A DNA stretch of 64,000 nt. Origin: Sphaerolaimus hirsutus (lineage: Eukaryota; Nematoda; Chromadorea; Monhysterida; Sphaerolaimidae). A program made the position numbers and the translations under genes. Shown here in pieces: positions 44,612 to 56,542 of this stretch. The stretch's first letter is position 1. Every line of letters starts with the position of its first letter. The notes under the pieces were generated by a model. The model ran no database searches. It was not told where the DNA came from and saw only the letters and a list, made by a program, of their open reading frames with translations. The stretch is from the NCBI GenBank assembly GCA_964036195.1, contig OZ038450.1, positions 26,228,794 to 26,292,793 of the forward strand, given 5' to 3'.

Positions 44612-45041
44612 AGCTAGTTTTCAATCGAAATTTGAAAACTCATAAATTGAACGCATTGAACGCATTTCAGTTTTCTCGAATGAGTTATTCCTATACTCCG
44701 GTTACTTTACACCTTGCACGCGTGGTTCCCGCTGGAAGTGTGCCAACAATGGGTCACGCGTGCGAGTTTCATAAAAAGATGACAAAATTGATTGTTGTTA
44801 TAATGTTGTTCATTAACATATTCACATCGATGAATTTTTTCACCTTTTTATGGAAATCGCATGATTAATTAATCATTGGCACGCTTCCAACACGAGACAT
44901 AAATCAGTGCGAGGGCAGAGTATCATGTCAGCCGAGTATACTCTCCATCAACTGTAGATGACCGGCAACCCGTTCTAGAAAACTCAAACGAATTCAATGC
45001 TGATTCATGAGTTTTCAAAATTTCGATTGAAAACTAGCTAG
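44612..45041. mobile_element. MITE with CCACACTAGCTAGTTTTC ends
   Basis: The inverted ends continue TTTTCAATCGAAAT and beyond for 40 bp. They resemble those of the Harbinger-like element at 37815-40030 (CCACACAAGCTGGTTTTC). The interior is unpaired and non-coding. It sits in the family H element. Confidence 0.7.
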
Positions 45042-45770
45042 TGTGGCCACAATGAACTCATTTTTTGTATACAAATTCTCGTGGTCTAAAGTATACGATA
45101 GCATGTTCAGAAAAATAAATTTTCGCGTTTAAAAAGCGTGTCAAATGGGCATAAGGAATTTAGACATAACTAATGCGACAACAAAAATGGAATCTACAGC
45201 TCATACCAATCATTTTAAGTTTCGAACGGTCCAAATCGGCCAGAAAATGGCCGAGTTATTGATATTCAAAGTCAATAGACAAGATCATGTAAAATGACCA
45301 CCTTTTTTAGACCCCCCTTATCTCGGGACTGGAGGAATATTCGAGGAAACAACAAAATTTGGTCGCGGCCCCGACTCCCCACCCCAACATACTTGAAGGG
45401 CATAAAAATCGACCAACGTAGAACGGAATGTCGCGACTAGTGATGTTAAAGGCACCGGGAAAAATGGCACCGCACCGCACCGGCACCTTTGCCAACGCAT
45501 GGAAAGGGCACCTGGCACCCTGGGGCACCGGCCAGAAAATGGCACCGCACTGCACCGGCACCGGTGCCGTTCGGAAAAAATGGCACCGGCACCAAAGGGC
45601 ACCGGCGGGTTGCCGGTGCTAGCACCGAAAGGCACCGCACCGGGCTGGAATTTCCGAAGTAAATATCGGGCAGTTACTCAGTGGCCACACCTTCGGAAGT
45701 GCATATTTCCATGAATTTTCAACCGATTTTGATGGTTGAGCACTTAAAATGATCAGAATGATGTGGCGAT

Positions 45771-46788
45771 CAGGGTTGGTTTTATAAAAATCATTTGTAT
45801 ACAAATTGTATAAAAATTGTATAAAAATGTATTTTATTTTTATTTTATTCTTGTTTCATTTTATTTAATTTTATTTTATTCCAAAATAATAATAAAATAA
45901 TAAAATGGACCATTTTACAAAAATTTTACAGAAATTTTACAAAAAATCAGAATCTTGCATGCAAAATCAGAAAAATGTGATAGTTAGACCTAAACATGAA
46001 AAACGTGTGACAAATTTTTCTATTACTTTGCAAAAGTTGCATGCAGTGGGTATTGTTAGCTAGCTGCAAGTGTTAAGTTACAATTATCGATAAGAATGGT
46101 TTGCATTTTCAGTAGAAGGATTACTGGAGTGTGCTGGGCGCATTTGTAAAACATCATGCAAAGTGTCAATTGTCATGACAAATGTAGTAAAGAGTCAATT
46201 GGCATCTCAAATGTCAAGCAAAGTATAATTGTCATGACAAATGTTGTGCAGAGTATAAATTGTGTATCTGAATCTTATGTTTTGGTATCCAAACCTTATG
46301 TTTTGGTATTCAAATCTTTTGTTTTTGTATCCAAATGTTCACATAAGATTTGGTTACAAAAACAACAAGATTTGGACACAATAGATAAGATTTGGATAGA
46401 ATTTGCTTTACAGTTTCAACTTTAATTTATATTTGTCATGACAAATGACACTTAACTTCACATTTTCATGAAAATTGACACTTTCCATTCCATTTCATAT
46501 GACATTTTGACAGTTTACATGGCTTGGGACTGCCCCAGCTCCGCAAATGAACAGGTTGAACTATAAACAACAGAAAGTTTTTTTACAAAAAATATGAATT
46601 TTTGTACAATTTTTACAAAAATATGAATTTGTATACAATTTTACAAAAATTTTACAAAAATTCGAATTTTTATACAATTTTTATTTTTATTTTGAAATTT
46701 TCCATTTTATTTTATTTTATTTTATTCTTCAATTTTCCATTTTATTTTTATTTTATTTTTATTCTTTTCTGAGATTTTGCCAACCCTG
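45771..46788 (-). mobile_element. hAT-like CAGGGTTGG element, 1018 bp
   Basis: Reverse copy with a perfect 8-bp duplication GTGGCGAT (45763-45770 and 46789-46796). Nested in the CACCGG element. Confidence 0.92.
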
Positions 46789-46819
46789 GTGGCGATCACT
46801 TTTATGAGGCAATTACAAT

Positions 46820-47481
46820 TAGGGTGTCAAAAAAAAATTTCTACGGAAAACGGAAACGGAAACGGAAAAAAATTTTCAGCGGCCGGAAAACGGAACGGAA
46901 AACGGAAAAAAATTTGCACTTGGCGGAAAACGGAAACGGAAACGGAAAAAAATTTTCAGCGGCCGGAAAACGGAAAAAGAGGCCGGAAAAACGGAAACGG
47001 AAAAATCAAATTAGCACGGAAATGGAAAAACTTGCTGAAATTTTGCTGGAAAATGGATAAAATTTGCTGAAATTTTGCTGGAAGTGGAAAAAATTTGCGG
47101 TAATTTTGCTGGAAACAGAAAATTTTTCACGTCATTGGCAATCTGCATGAATTTTTACCAGTTTGGCTGATCAGAAAACAGAAAGTTGGGCCAGAAAAAG
47201 GTAAAATGAGGCAGAAAAATGGAAAATTGAGGTGGAAAAATGGAAAAAAGGCAGAAAAACTGGAAATTGAGGCGGAAAACAGAAAAAAGGCGGAAAAACT
47301 GAAAATTTAGCCGGAAAACGGAAAATGAGACAGAAAAACGGAAACGGAAAAAAAATTTGCCGGAAAACGGAACGGAAAACGGAAAAAAAATTTCAGCAGC
47401 CGGAAAACGGAACGGAAAACGGAAAAAATTTGCCTGCGGAAAACGGAAACGGAAAACGGAAAACGGAAATTTGACACCCTA
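46820..47481 (+). mobile_element. hAT-like GGAAAACGG element, complete
   Basis: Ends TAGGGTGTCAA and TTGACACCCTA, with a perfect 8-bp duplication ATTACAAT (46812-46819 and 47482-47489). Almost all its length is GGAAAACGGAAACGGAAAAA, on the same strand at both ends. It is 662 bp, non-coding, and nested in the CACCGG element. Confidence 0.92.
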
Positions 47482-47897
47482 ATTACAATGATTACAAATG
47501 AAAGATAAAATATTTTATTCACAAGAAAGCCCATAGCCATTATGTTTTGAAATATGAAAAAGCACATACTATGGACAACATTGCACAGCACATGAAGCGT
47601 TGGCCGGTGCCTTTCCCGGTGCCTTTTACTTTGGCGCTGGTGCTAGCACCTTTGGCACGGGCAAAAAAATGGCACCGCACCGCACCGGCACCGGTGCTAT
47701 TCTGAAAAAAATGGCACCGGCACCGGCAGGGCACCCCTGAAGATTGCAATGGCACCGCACCAGCACCGATGCTGGTGACCTTCGGTGCCCAGCACCGGGG
47801 CACCGGTGCCCCGGTGCCTTTACATCACTAGTCGCGACCCCAATGACTGGTGAACCCTCCCCCCTAAAATGTCACCATCGATTTATGCTGTGCATGC

Positions 47898-48180
47898 AGG
47901 TTTCAAATGTAAAGTAAAGTGTCAATTGTGTAAGATTTGGATACAAAAAAAAGATTTGGATAAACAATTGACACTTAACTTTACATTTGACTTTACAGTT
48001 GACACTTTGCATGACAATTGACATTTGACTTTGCATTTGACTTTATTTACATTTGACTTTGCATTTGACTTTACATTTGACATTTTACTCTCAATTCGAT
48101 TCAATTCAAAGTTTATATTATAGATTGGACAGTTTTGAACCAGTAAACACGCGAAATATCACATTTTCGGGAGTTTTACA
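47898..48180. repeat. family F fragment, right piece
   Basis: AAATGTAAAGTAAAGTGTC at the left and repeated CATTTGACTTTGCATTTGAC to about 48085, then unassigned sequence. Confidence 0.55.
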
Positions 48181-48613
48181 TACCGTAAATCCTCGAATAA
48201 GTCCCCGGGGGAGTTATTTTTTCCTCAGAATTTTTTTTGGGGGGACTTATTCGAGGGGGGGAGTTATTCGAGGGGGGAGTTATTTCTTCGTCGGAATATT
48301 GCGTAAAATATTTGATCAGTATACCTATCATCTGAATGGGGTTAAGTAGGCTGCATAAACGTGTGAGCCAGAATAGAAATCCCGTAATTCATGCAATAAA
48401 ATCAATGCTAGTGTGCATAAACTGCAAAATAATGAATGCTTTTAATGATCATATACATGCATACGTTTTTTATACGTGGACTTTGTTCCCACCCATAAAA
48501 GAGGGGGGAGTTATTTGAGGGGGGAGTTATTTTTTCCTCAGTCAGTTTACAGGGGGGAGTTATTCAAGGGGGGAGTTATTCGAGGGAGGGGACTTATTCG
48601 AGGATTTACGGTA
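48181..48613 (+). mobile_element. TA-flanked MITE, family C
   Basis: Ends CCGTAAATCCTCGAATAAGT and ACTTATTCGAGGATTTACGG, TA on both sides; G runs with AGTTATTCGA inside. Confidence 0.88.
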
Positions 48614-48620
48614 CTTATAT

Positions 48621-48958
48621 TACCGTATTTCTCCATGTAAAGGACCCCCCCGTGCACAACACCCAGGGTGTTATACAGCTGCATAGCACCCTGGGGTGCT
48701 ATGCTAGGTTTCAAAAAGATCACCCAATTTGAATTACTTGAATATGTGGCGTGACGCGCGCCACTCATTGTAATTCCGCGGCACACATTTTTCCATTGAA
48801 TTGATGCACACTGGGAATAAAAAATTGGATTTTTGTGTTTCCGTGTATAACACCCCCTGACCTAACACCCGGGTGTTATACAAGGTTTAAAAAAAGGTTG
48901 CTGCAAAGTGTCTCAATTTTGTATGGCACCCGGGTGCTTTACACGGAGAAATACAGTA
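48621..48958. mobile_element. TA-flanked MITE, family E (CCGTATTTCTCCATGTAAA)
   Basis: Ends CCGTATTTCTCCATGTAAAG and CTTTACACGGAGAAATACAG, TA on both sides. Inside are palindromic CACCCAGGGTGTTATACA and CACCCGGGTG words. It starts 8 bp after the preceding MITE. Confidence 0.8.
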
Positions 48959-50304
48959 GTATATAGAATCTTGTAAACACCTTCCCAGACAAGTTCACCA
49001 CCCATTTTTTATTTGACTTCAAATGCAATATCTCTGGCTATGGGAGTGGTATAAAGCCAATATTTGGTGGGTATATAGTCCTAACACCCCGCTACTCCGT
49101 ATCAATGGGGAAGGTGTGGTGACTGACTACATGGTGGGTCGCCCTTTATGCAAACGTTTTTTGTGGCGTTTTCGGTGTCCGGAACAAGTTAACCACCCAC
49201 TTGATTAGCTACACTACGAGGGCCATATCTGCAGCTGTGAGGGCGAAAGAGTGCTGTAATTTGGGGAATGTCTGGCAAACAACCCTCTCTCACAATACAC
49301 CAGTAGGTAGCCGCCAATGACCCACTACAGCATGGGTCGCCACATATAAAGTTGTTCATTTTTTAAAACAACCGAAGTCTCCCAAACAAGTTTTATACCC
49401 AACAGCATTATAAAAAATGTTGTGCAAACATACCTGATATAAAATTGAATCAGATTTGAATGGTAGTTCTGCTCATTACAAATTTTTCAGAAGGGCACCC
49501 ACCTGATACCTTAAACAGCATACTGAATATTTCACTTTAAACCAATTTTTTGTTTCACACTTCAAAAGTTGGTTTACAAAGTTCACTAAGGGAGGGTTTA
49601 AGGTTCAAAGTTATGTGAACAACATACAACAACAACATACAGACCAGCCTCACAGCCGGACATACAAACCTTGAAGTGTAGCAAATCAAGCAGGTGGTGA
49701 ACTTGTTTGGGACACCAAAAAAGCCAATAAAAATTGTTGCATATAGGGCAACCCACCTTGTAGTGAGTCGCGCCACCTCCCCCCATTGAAGAGAGTAGGG
49801 AGGTGTTAGAACTTTTTATATTCATAGTTTCAGCTTTATAACAACCCGACAGACGGAGATATTACAACTGCAGTGAAAACAACCCAAGTGTCCCAAGCAA
49901 GTTTGCCACCCAACTGCATTATAAAAAAAATGTTGTGAGAACATACCTGATATAAAATTGAGTCAGATTTGAACCCTAGTTCTGCTCATTAAAAAAAATT
50001 TTCAGTAGGGAACCAACCCTGTCCCATAAACAGCAGAACGAAAATTCCACTTTAAACCAATTTTTTGTGTCACACTTAAAAAGTTGGTTTACAAAGTTCA
50101 CTAGGGTTCAAAGTTACATAAACAATATGACCTCTAAAATGCCTCCATAAAGAAATTTATTTGGGGTGAATATCATGATGTCATAATCACATCATCACAG
50201 GAACAAAATTAGACAAAAGTTTCACTTTTTCATTCACCCCAAATAAATTTCCTTATGCAGGCATTTGAGAGGTTATGTTGTTTACATAACTTTGAACCTT
50301 AGAC

Positions 50305-50920
50305 TAGGGCTCGAAACTCGATTTTTTTCAAACTCGAGTTCGAGTCGGAGCCCCAAAATTTTTCCGGGCGAGTCGGCGAGTCGAGTCGGGCGGGTCAGTG
50401 AAAAGTCGAGTCGAGTCTGGCAGAAATGTCGAGTCTCGAGTCGAGTCAGATGCGTTACCTTTTGGTATGATGCTTGTGGAAATTTTAGATACTGGATTCT
50501 TTACCAATGCATTTACCCACACACGTGATGAAGTCTAACTAAATACCAACAGTTCATTTGAATATCAAGTTAAAGCAAGTTAAAGCAAAAATAAACTCAA
50601 GTTTTAAAATCATTCAATACACTTGCCAAGCCAAGCCAATTGATGATAAATTATGCATGTGGTGTGGAAATGCGCGTTTGCGCGCAAAATTTTCAAAAAA
50701 TACGTTGAAAAATCATATCAAAATTGATATATTTTTACATGATTGAATGGGGAGCCCTGACTCGAAATTTTCCAACATTTCGAGTCGAGTCAGACAAAAA
50801 CCTCGAGTCTCGAGTCTGGGCGATTTTTTTCCGGTCGAATAAGCCGAGTCGAGTCGGTACCCTATTTTACCCTCGAGTCACGAGTCGAGTCGAGTCGAGT
50901 CGAGCCGAGTTCGAGCCCTA
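50305..50920. mobile_element. hAT-like CGAG element
   Basis: Ends TAGGGCTCGAAACTCGA and GAGTTCGAGCCCTA; perfect 8-bp duplication CCTTAGAC (50297-50304 and 50921-50928). The ends are built from GAGTCGAGTC, and the centre is AT-rich and non-coding. Confidence 0.92.
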
Positions 50921-51022
50921 CCTTAGACCCTCCCCTAGTGAACTTTGTAAACCAAATTTTTAAGTGTGAAACAAAAATTGGTTTAAAGTGAAATATTCAG
51001 TCTGCTGTTTATGGGATCAGGG

Positions 51023-51953
51023 CAGGGTTGGCAAAATCTCAGAAAAGAATAAAAATAAAATTAAAATAAAATGGAAAATTGAAGAATAAAATAAAATATA
51101 TTTTTGTAAAAATTGTACAAAAATTCATATTTTTTGTAAAAAAAACTTTCTGTTGTTTATAGTTCAACCTGTTCATTTGCGGAGCTGGGGCAGTCCCAAG
51201 CCATGTAAAGTGTCAAAATGTCATATGAAATGGAATGGAAAGTGTCAATTTTCATGAAAATGTTAAGTTAAGTGTCATTTGTCATGACAAATATAAATTA
51301 AAGTTGAAACTGTAAAGCAAATTCTATCCAAATCTTATCTATTGTGTCCAAATCTTGTTGTTTTTGTAACCAAATCTTATGTGAACATTTGGATACAAAA
51401 ACATAAGATTTGAATACCAAAACATAAGGTTTGGATACCAAAACATAAGATTCAGATACACAATTTACACTCTGCACAACATTTGTCATGACAATTATAC
51501 TTTGCTTGACATTTGAGATGCCAATTGACTCTTTACTACATCTGTCATGACAATTGACACTTTGCATGATGTTTTACAAATGCGCCCAGCACACTCCAGT
51601 AATCCTTCTACTGAAAATGCAAACCATTCTTATCGATAATTGTAACTTAACACTTGCAACTAGCTAACAATACCTACTGCATGCAACTTTTGCAAAGTAA
51701 TAGAAAAATTTGTCACACGTTTTTCATGTTTAGGTCTAACTATCACATTTTTCTGATTTTGCATGCAAGATTCTGATTTTTTGTAAAATTTCTGTAAAAT
51801 TTTTGTAAAATGGTCCATTTAATTATTTTATTATTATTTTGGAATAAAATAAAATAAAATAAAATGAAACAAGAATAAAATAAACATAAAATACATTTTT
51901 ATACAATTTTTATACAATTTGTATACAAATGATTTTTTATAAAACCAACCCTG
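51023..51953 (+). mobile_element. hAT-like CAGGGTTGG element, 931 bp
   Basis: Ends CAGGGTTGGCAAAATCTC and AAAACCAACCCTG; ATCAGGG on both sides (seven bases agree). The interior is nearly identical in parts, in reverse, to the copy at 45771-46788. Confidence 0.88.
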
Positions 51954-51967
51954 ATCAGGGGTGGTGC

Positions 51968-52747
51968 TAGGGCTCGAAACTCGATTTTTTTTCAAACTCG
52001 AGTTTGAGTCGCAAACCCAAATTTTTTCCGGTCGAGTCGGCGAGTCGAGTCAGGCAAGACACTGAAAAGTCGAGTCGAGTCTGGCAAAAATCCCGAGTCT
52101 CGAGTCAAGTCGGATGCATTACTTTTTGGTATGACCCTTGCAGAAATTTTTGATACTGGTTTCTCTTCCAATGTTTTCACACACACTTAATGAAGTCTAA
52201 ATGCCAACAGTTCATTTAAATATCAAGATAAAGCAAAAATAGAACTTTTTATCACTCATGTTGCTACAAATAAAGTTGGAAAAATAAAATCAGCCTATGG
52301 ATGGATAATTAACATCTTTAACAGCATTTTTTTGGATCAGTGCCAACATTGTGCAATTCATTTGAGGTGGTGTGTATATCATGGATGGTGTGTGTATTTC
52401 ATTATGTAGAATTGTATGGTAACAAGAAATTTGAGTTTTAACACCATTCAATACATACGTCAAGCCAATCGACAATATACCACACATGTGGAATGGAAAT
52501 GCGCGCTTGCGCACAAAATTATTGAAAGATGTTAAAAAGTTCATATCAAAATTGATTTTTTAGGACAGTATCCAATGGAAACCCCGACTCGAAATTTGCC
52601 AAAATTTCGAGTCGAGTCAGGCAAAAACCTCGAGTCTCGAGTTTGGGCCAAATTTTTCCAGTCGAGTCAGATGAGTCTAGTCGGTACCCTGTTTTACCCT
52701 CGAGTCACGAGTCGAGTCCAGTCGAGTCGAGTCAAGTTCAAGCCCTA
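51968..52747. mobile_element. hAT-like CGAG element, second copy
   Basis: Ends TAGGGCTCGAAACTCGA and AAGTTCAAGCCCTA; perfect 8-bp duplication GGTGGTGC (51960-51967 and 52748-52755). It begins only 14 bp after the CAGGGTTGG element. Confidence 0.92.
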
Positions 52748-53277
52748 GGTGGTGCCCTACTGAAGAATTTTTAATGAGCAGAACTACGGTTCAAATCTGA
52801 TTCAATTTTATATCAGGTATGTTTGCACAACATTTTTTATAATGCTGTTGGGTGTCAAACTTGTTTGGGAGACTTGGGTTGTTTTAAAAAATGAACAACT
52901 TTATATGTGGCGACCCATGCTGTAGTGGGTCGTTGGCGGCTACCTACTGGTGTATTGTGAGAGAGGGTTGTTTGCTAGACATTCCCCAAATTACAGCACT
53001 CTTTCGCCCTCACAGCTGCAGATATAACCCTCGTAGTGTGGCTAATCAAGTGGGTGGTTGTTCCTAACTTGTTCCGGACACCGAAAACGTCACAAAAAAC
53101 GTTTGCATATAGGGCGACCCACCATGTAGTCAGTCACCACACCTTCCCCATTGATACGGAGTAGCGGGGTGTTAGGACTATATACCCACCAAATATTGGC
53201 TTTATACCACTCCCATAGCCAGAGATATTGCATCTGAAGTCAAATAAAAAAATGGGTGGTGAACTTGTAGGTGTTTA

Positions 53278-53480
53278 CAAGGTGGTTTTTGTAGCATTTT
53301 TTAACGTCTGCATATGTTACAAGCAACAATTTAGTGCTGGTTTTTCCAAAAATTTCTGGCAAAAAAATTAGCCCCCCCCACCTTGAAATACCCCTCCCCT
53401 CGTTTAACCCCCCCCCCCCCCCCTCAAAATTCTCACTCTGAAACAATCACCCCCCGTGGGGTATTTCGAGGAACCACGGT
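53278..53480 (-). mobile_element. MITE family A fragment
   Basis: Ends TATTTCGAGGAACCACGGTA; keeps the C runs and TTTTTGTAGCATTTTTTAACG of family A. The other end is cut at the family I element. Confidence 0.65.
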
Positions 53481-53589
53481 AGATGAGAACCAAAACATCA
53501 CGCAAAAAATTTTTTTGAAGGAAACACCCCATCATGACATCATCGTTTGTAATATCAAAATTGTTCCAAAAAAATAAAAAATATTTCAG

Positions 53590-53730
53590 GGCAAAATAGT
53601 CGGCTGCTTGTCCTTGTACGTGTGACTTCGCCTCTATCTTTTTGAAACACTTTTTAAGTGCCTGCTCAGTATCCTGCATAGGGTTATCGACTACGACATG
53701 ATGGTGACATTTTCCCATCACTAGCACCAC
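53590..53730 (-). CDS. possible exon, function unknown
   Basis: A minus-strand frame reads VVVDNPMQDTEQALKKCFKK then IEAKSHVQGQAADYFALKYF, with coding-like composition. Acceptor-like GTGCTAG lies just upstream, but I found no convincing donor. No family is recognised. Confidence 0.25.
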
Positions 53731-54189
53731 TTGAAAGCAGCACCAATGTATATAGTGCATGGCCATAAATATTCAAACACATTTTAGGACACTAGCAATG
53801 TCAGAAATTGAATGCATTTGAATCGACCAATGAGGAGCAACGATGGCAAACAGTCGGAAAAAAAGTATTTAAATTTTTAAGTGTTTTTTCTGAGATGAAT
53901 TTTCGAATTTTTGAATTTTTCTCCAAAAGAATTTTCGAATTTCGAATTTTATTTTCGAATTTCGAATTTTCGAATCTTTTTTGGCAATTTTCGAATTTTT
54001 TTGGCTATTTTTCGATATTTTTAAAAAAAATTTTTGAATTTTTCTTAGGAATATTGAATCCGAAGCTTAAAACACAGAATTTGGACTGTTTTAATGTTTT
54101 GATAACTTTTTAACCTTAGTTTCACCATAATTAAGCATTAAAAATGGTGGAAGGAAGGAGTTATGGGGACCAGTGTGCTGCATTACGTG

Positions 54190-54626
54190 TTTGCGCATTG
54201 GCCCTACACACACTAGTTTTCATGGTGACTTGGGTGAATACTGAAATTACGTCATGTCAACATTTAGGTTACTGTATGCTAGTGTATGCTAAATGTGTTT
54301 TTGTTTTCAAATTTTTTAATTTAAACTTTCATTAGTTGAAATTAAATTGAATCATCCCACTGTGATGATTAATGTACATTTGAAAAATTTTCAGTTTTCA
54401 CTAGTGATGTGAAAAGCGCCGGAACTTTAGCGCCAAGCGCTATGGCGCTTTTCTGACCCCTAGCGCCAATCGCCAATGGCGCCAGACCAAAATGGCGCCA
54501 AGTGCCAGAAGCGCCATGGCGCTTTTTGCTTTGGCAGTAGCGCCAGGCGCCAGCGCCATGGCGCTTTTACATGACAAGTTTTCACTGAAGTCATGGTGAA
54601 AACTAGTGTGTGAGGCACAATGCGGC
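54190..54626. mobile_element. MITE with CACACTAGTTTTCA ends
   Basis: Inverted ends ACACACTAGTTTTCATGGTG and the like at 54585-54612, with outer GCGCATTG / CAATGCGG. The ends resemble those of the Harbinger-like element. It contains a GGCGCC element. Confidence 0.6.
54402..54577. mobile_element. hAT-like GGCGCC element, 176 bp
   Basis: Starts TAGTGATGTGAAAAGCGCC and ends GCGCTTTTACATGACAA; perfect 8-bp duplication GTTTTCAC (54394-54401 and 54578-54585). It is the shortest member and the deepest of three nested elements here. Confidence 0.88.
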
Positions 54627-55113
54627 ATCATTTTTCCTGGGGCTGAATGTCTTCCAAAAAACACATGTCAGACACAACAAATATTCAATTTTCATGATAT
54701 GAAAGCCAGAAAATTTTTGTCGGCACACGTGAAAGTGTAAACGTCGCTTAACGTTTCCCTTTTTCATACGCGCCGCGTATCAATTGTCGATTTATTTCAC
54801 ACGTTGAACTTAAGAGTGTATTTTTGCATTGAATTCCCTGAAAAATTCGAAAACTATTTTCGAATTTTTGAATTTTCGAATTTTCGAATTTTTTTGAAAA
54901 TAAATCGATTTTTAAGTGTTTTTTCTAGGGGTGAAATAAAAATTCGAAAATTCCAAAAAAATTCGAAAATTCTAAAATGTTTTCGAATTTTCGAATCTTT
55001 TTTTGCCATCGTTAATGAGGAGTCCATCAATTGTTGATGGAGACCAAAATTTTGGAAACATTTTAAATGTTGATCAGTTCTGAAATTTCACCTGGAGACA
55101 GACGTGTGGCGTG

Positions 55114-56004
55114 TAGTGATGGAAAGGCACCGGGACACCGGTGCTGGTGCGGTGCGGTGCCATTTTTCAGGGGTACCCTTCCGGTGCCGGTGCCATATTT
55201 TCCAGAATAGCACCGGTGCCGGTGCGGTGCGGTGCCATTTTTCAGCCGGTGCTAAAGGTGCTAGCACCAGGGCCAAAGTAAAAGGCACCGGGAAATGCAC
55301 CGGCCAAGTCGTGATAAGGTGAAAAGGTTCGTCAACAGCATGTGATTATTTATATTAATAAGATCAATCTTCTAGATTCAACTGTTTTTAGTCATTATTA
55401 GAGAAAACGTCACGTCAAATTTACTTAGAAATGTGCCAAACCCGTCTGAAGAGGGAATACATGATTGTGTTTTCTTCAATCATAAATATCATGCTTGTTT
55501 TGCCATTTTGTTCATAATTTGTTGTCAGTATATGACAAAATATAGTAACCTTTCCCGCACAATATCCACCCCAGACAGTAGACAATAGTGACTACTGGTA
55601 TGGTATGTCTATTGGAGCAGATTAAATATTTGAGCTATCATTTGCAATTATTCTAATTGCTTCATAAAGTGATAGCCACATCATTCTGATCATTTCGAAT
55701 GCTCAAACATCAAAATCGATAGAGAATGCATGGAAAAATGCACTTCTGAAGTTGCGGCCTCTAAGAAAATATCCGATAAATCCTTCGTAAATTCCAGCCC
55801 GGTGCAGTGCCTTTCGGTGCTAGCACCGGTAACCTGCCGGTGTCCCAGGGTAACGGTGCTATTTTTTCAGAATGGCACCGGTGCCAGTGCGGTGCGGTGC
55901 CGTTTTTTTGCTGGTGCCCAAGGTGCCTGGTGCCCTTGCTGAGGAATGGCACCGGTGCCGGTGCCGGTGCGGTGCCATTTTTCCCGGTGCCTTTTCCATC
56001 ACTA
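55114..56004. mobile_element. hAT-like CACCGG element, 891 bp
   Basis: Starts TAGTGATGGAAAGGCACCG and ends GGTGCCTTTTCCATCACTA. Flanking octamers GTGGCGTG and GCGGCGCG differ by two C/T changes, both at CpG. The centre (ACATCATTCTGATCATTT, AAATCGATAG) matches the centre of the copy at 45438-47830 in reverse. Confidence 0.85.
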
Positions 56005-56127
56005 GCGGCGCGTAGAGCACATCCATATAAAAAGGTGGTGAAAAAATCTAAAAAAGGAAAATATTTTGAAAATTAAAAAAAAAATTTTGCATCTTCAAAT
56101 TTGTCTGAGCGACATTTCGGTAATTAC

Positions 56128-56281
56128 CATCATAGGCCTGTTGATTGTAGCTGCAATGCTCCAGTACATTCTCTGATCTGATGTGTGGCGAGTTGCAAGC
56201 CAGCAGTTGACATGTACCATTGGCAAACATTTGGAAACCTGTAAATCCGTGATGACTGATGGATATGCTATACTTAGCAGA
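56128..56281 (-). CDS. possible exon, function unknown
   Basis: Minus strand between ACCCTACAG and donor GTAATT, 154 nt, open in two frames. One reads ISHHGFTGFQMFANGTCQ, the other YWSIAATINRPMM. The second has a kelch-like W position, but neither is decisive. It may be a 5' exon of the kelch gene. Confidence 0.3.
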
Positions 56282-56539
56282 CTGTAGGGTATGCATGCAC
56301 CCAAAATTACTTATGTCTTAGAAGATAACACTTGTGATCTTCTGTGAGATCGTGAGATAGCAGGATGTGAGAAATAAGTAGACACTGTGATGAGTGATTT
56401 CTACTTCCCTTGCTACTTATGTGAGCTTATGTAGACAATGAGCATCCAATTAACCACAACACCAATACCAAAACATCTACATTCTTAACACACAACATGT
56501 ATGCTATGCACCTTTGCAGTATGGGAAAATAATTTTTTG
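56282..56539. other. unassigned spacer
   Basis: No gene or repeat end is recognised. Confidence 0.4.
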
Positions 56540-56542
56540 TTA

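Larger units (their letters stand above)
45438..47830. mobile_element. hAT-like CACCGG element with two nested hATs
   Basis: Starts TAGTGATGTTAAAGGCACCG and ends GGTGCCTTTACATCACTA, flanked by a perfect 8-bp duplication GTCGCGAC (45430-45437 and 47831-47838). Ends of 200 bp are GGCACCGGCACC repeats. The centre is split by elements at 45771-46788 and 46820-47481. A relative without the inserts is at 55114-56004. The first bases (TAGTGATG) are shared with the GGCGCC family. Confidence 0.88.
37093..47895. mobile_element. palindromic family H element, exploded by insertions
   Basis: Outer ends AATCGAGGGTGACATTTTAG (37110) and CTAAAATGTCACCATCGATT (to about 47885) are inverted. Arm sequence CTACGTTGGTCGATTTTTAT, CCCCAACATACTT and a TCCTGAGATAAGGGGGGTCT box recur in reverse at 45300-45437. 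Between them sit at least five independent insertions, each with its own duplication. Without these the element would be near 1.8 kb. ATGCA outside both ends may be a duplication. Confidence 0.65.
48974..53277. mobile_element. foldback family I element, interrupted
   Basis: Ends AAACACCTTCCCAGACAAGT and the complement, with TA junctions. The arms match the copy in the BEL leader (GGGTCGCC, CACAATACACCAG, TTGCATATAGGGCGACCC). Three hAT-like elements lie inside: 50305-50920, 51023-51953, 51968-52747. The native length would be about 2 kb. Confidence 0.8.
53838..55014. mobile_element. hAT-like CAACGATGG / CGAATTTT element
   Basis: Ends CAACGATGGCAAA and TTTGCCATCGTTA; perfect 8-bp duplication ATGAGGAG (53830-53837 and 55015-55022). 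The ends are TTTTCGAATTTTTGAATTTT arrays. A MITE at 54190-54626 sits inside. Confidence 0.88.

Noticed and set aside
46820..46830. TTAGGG as telomeric repeat
   Set aside because: It is a single TAGGGTGTCAA terminal repeat of a transposon, not tandem.
46820..47481. GGAAAACGG repeats as a CRISPR-like or satellite array
   Set aside because: Unit spacing is irregular, there are no unique spacers, and the ends are a bounded element with an 8-bp duplication.
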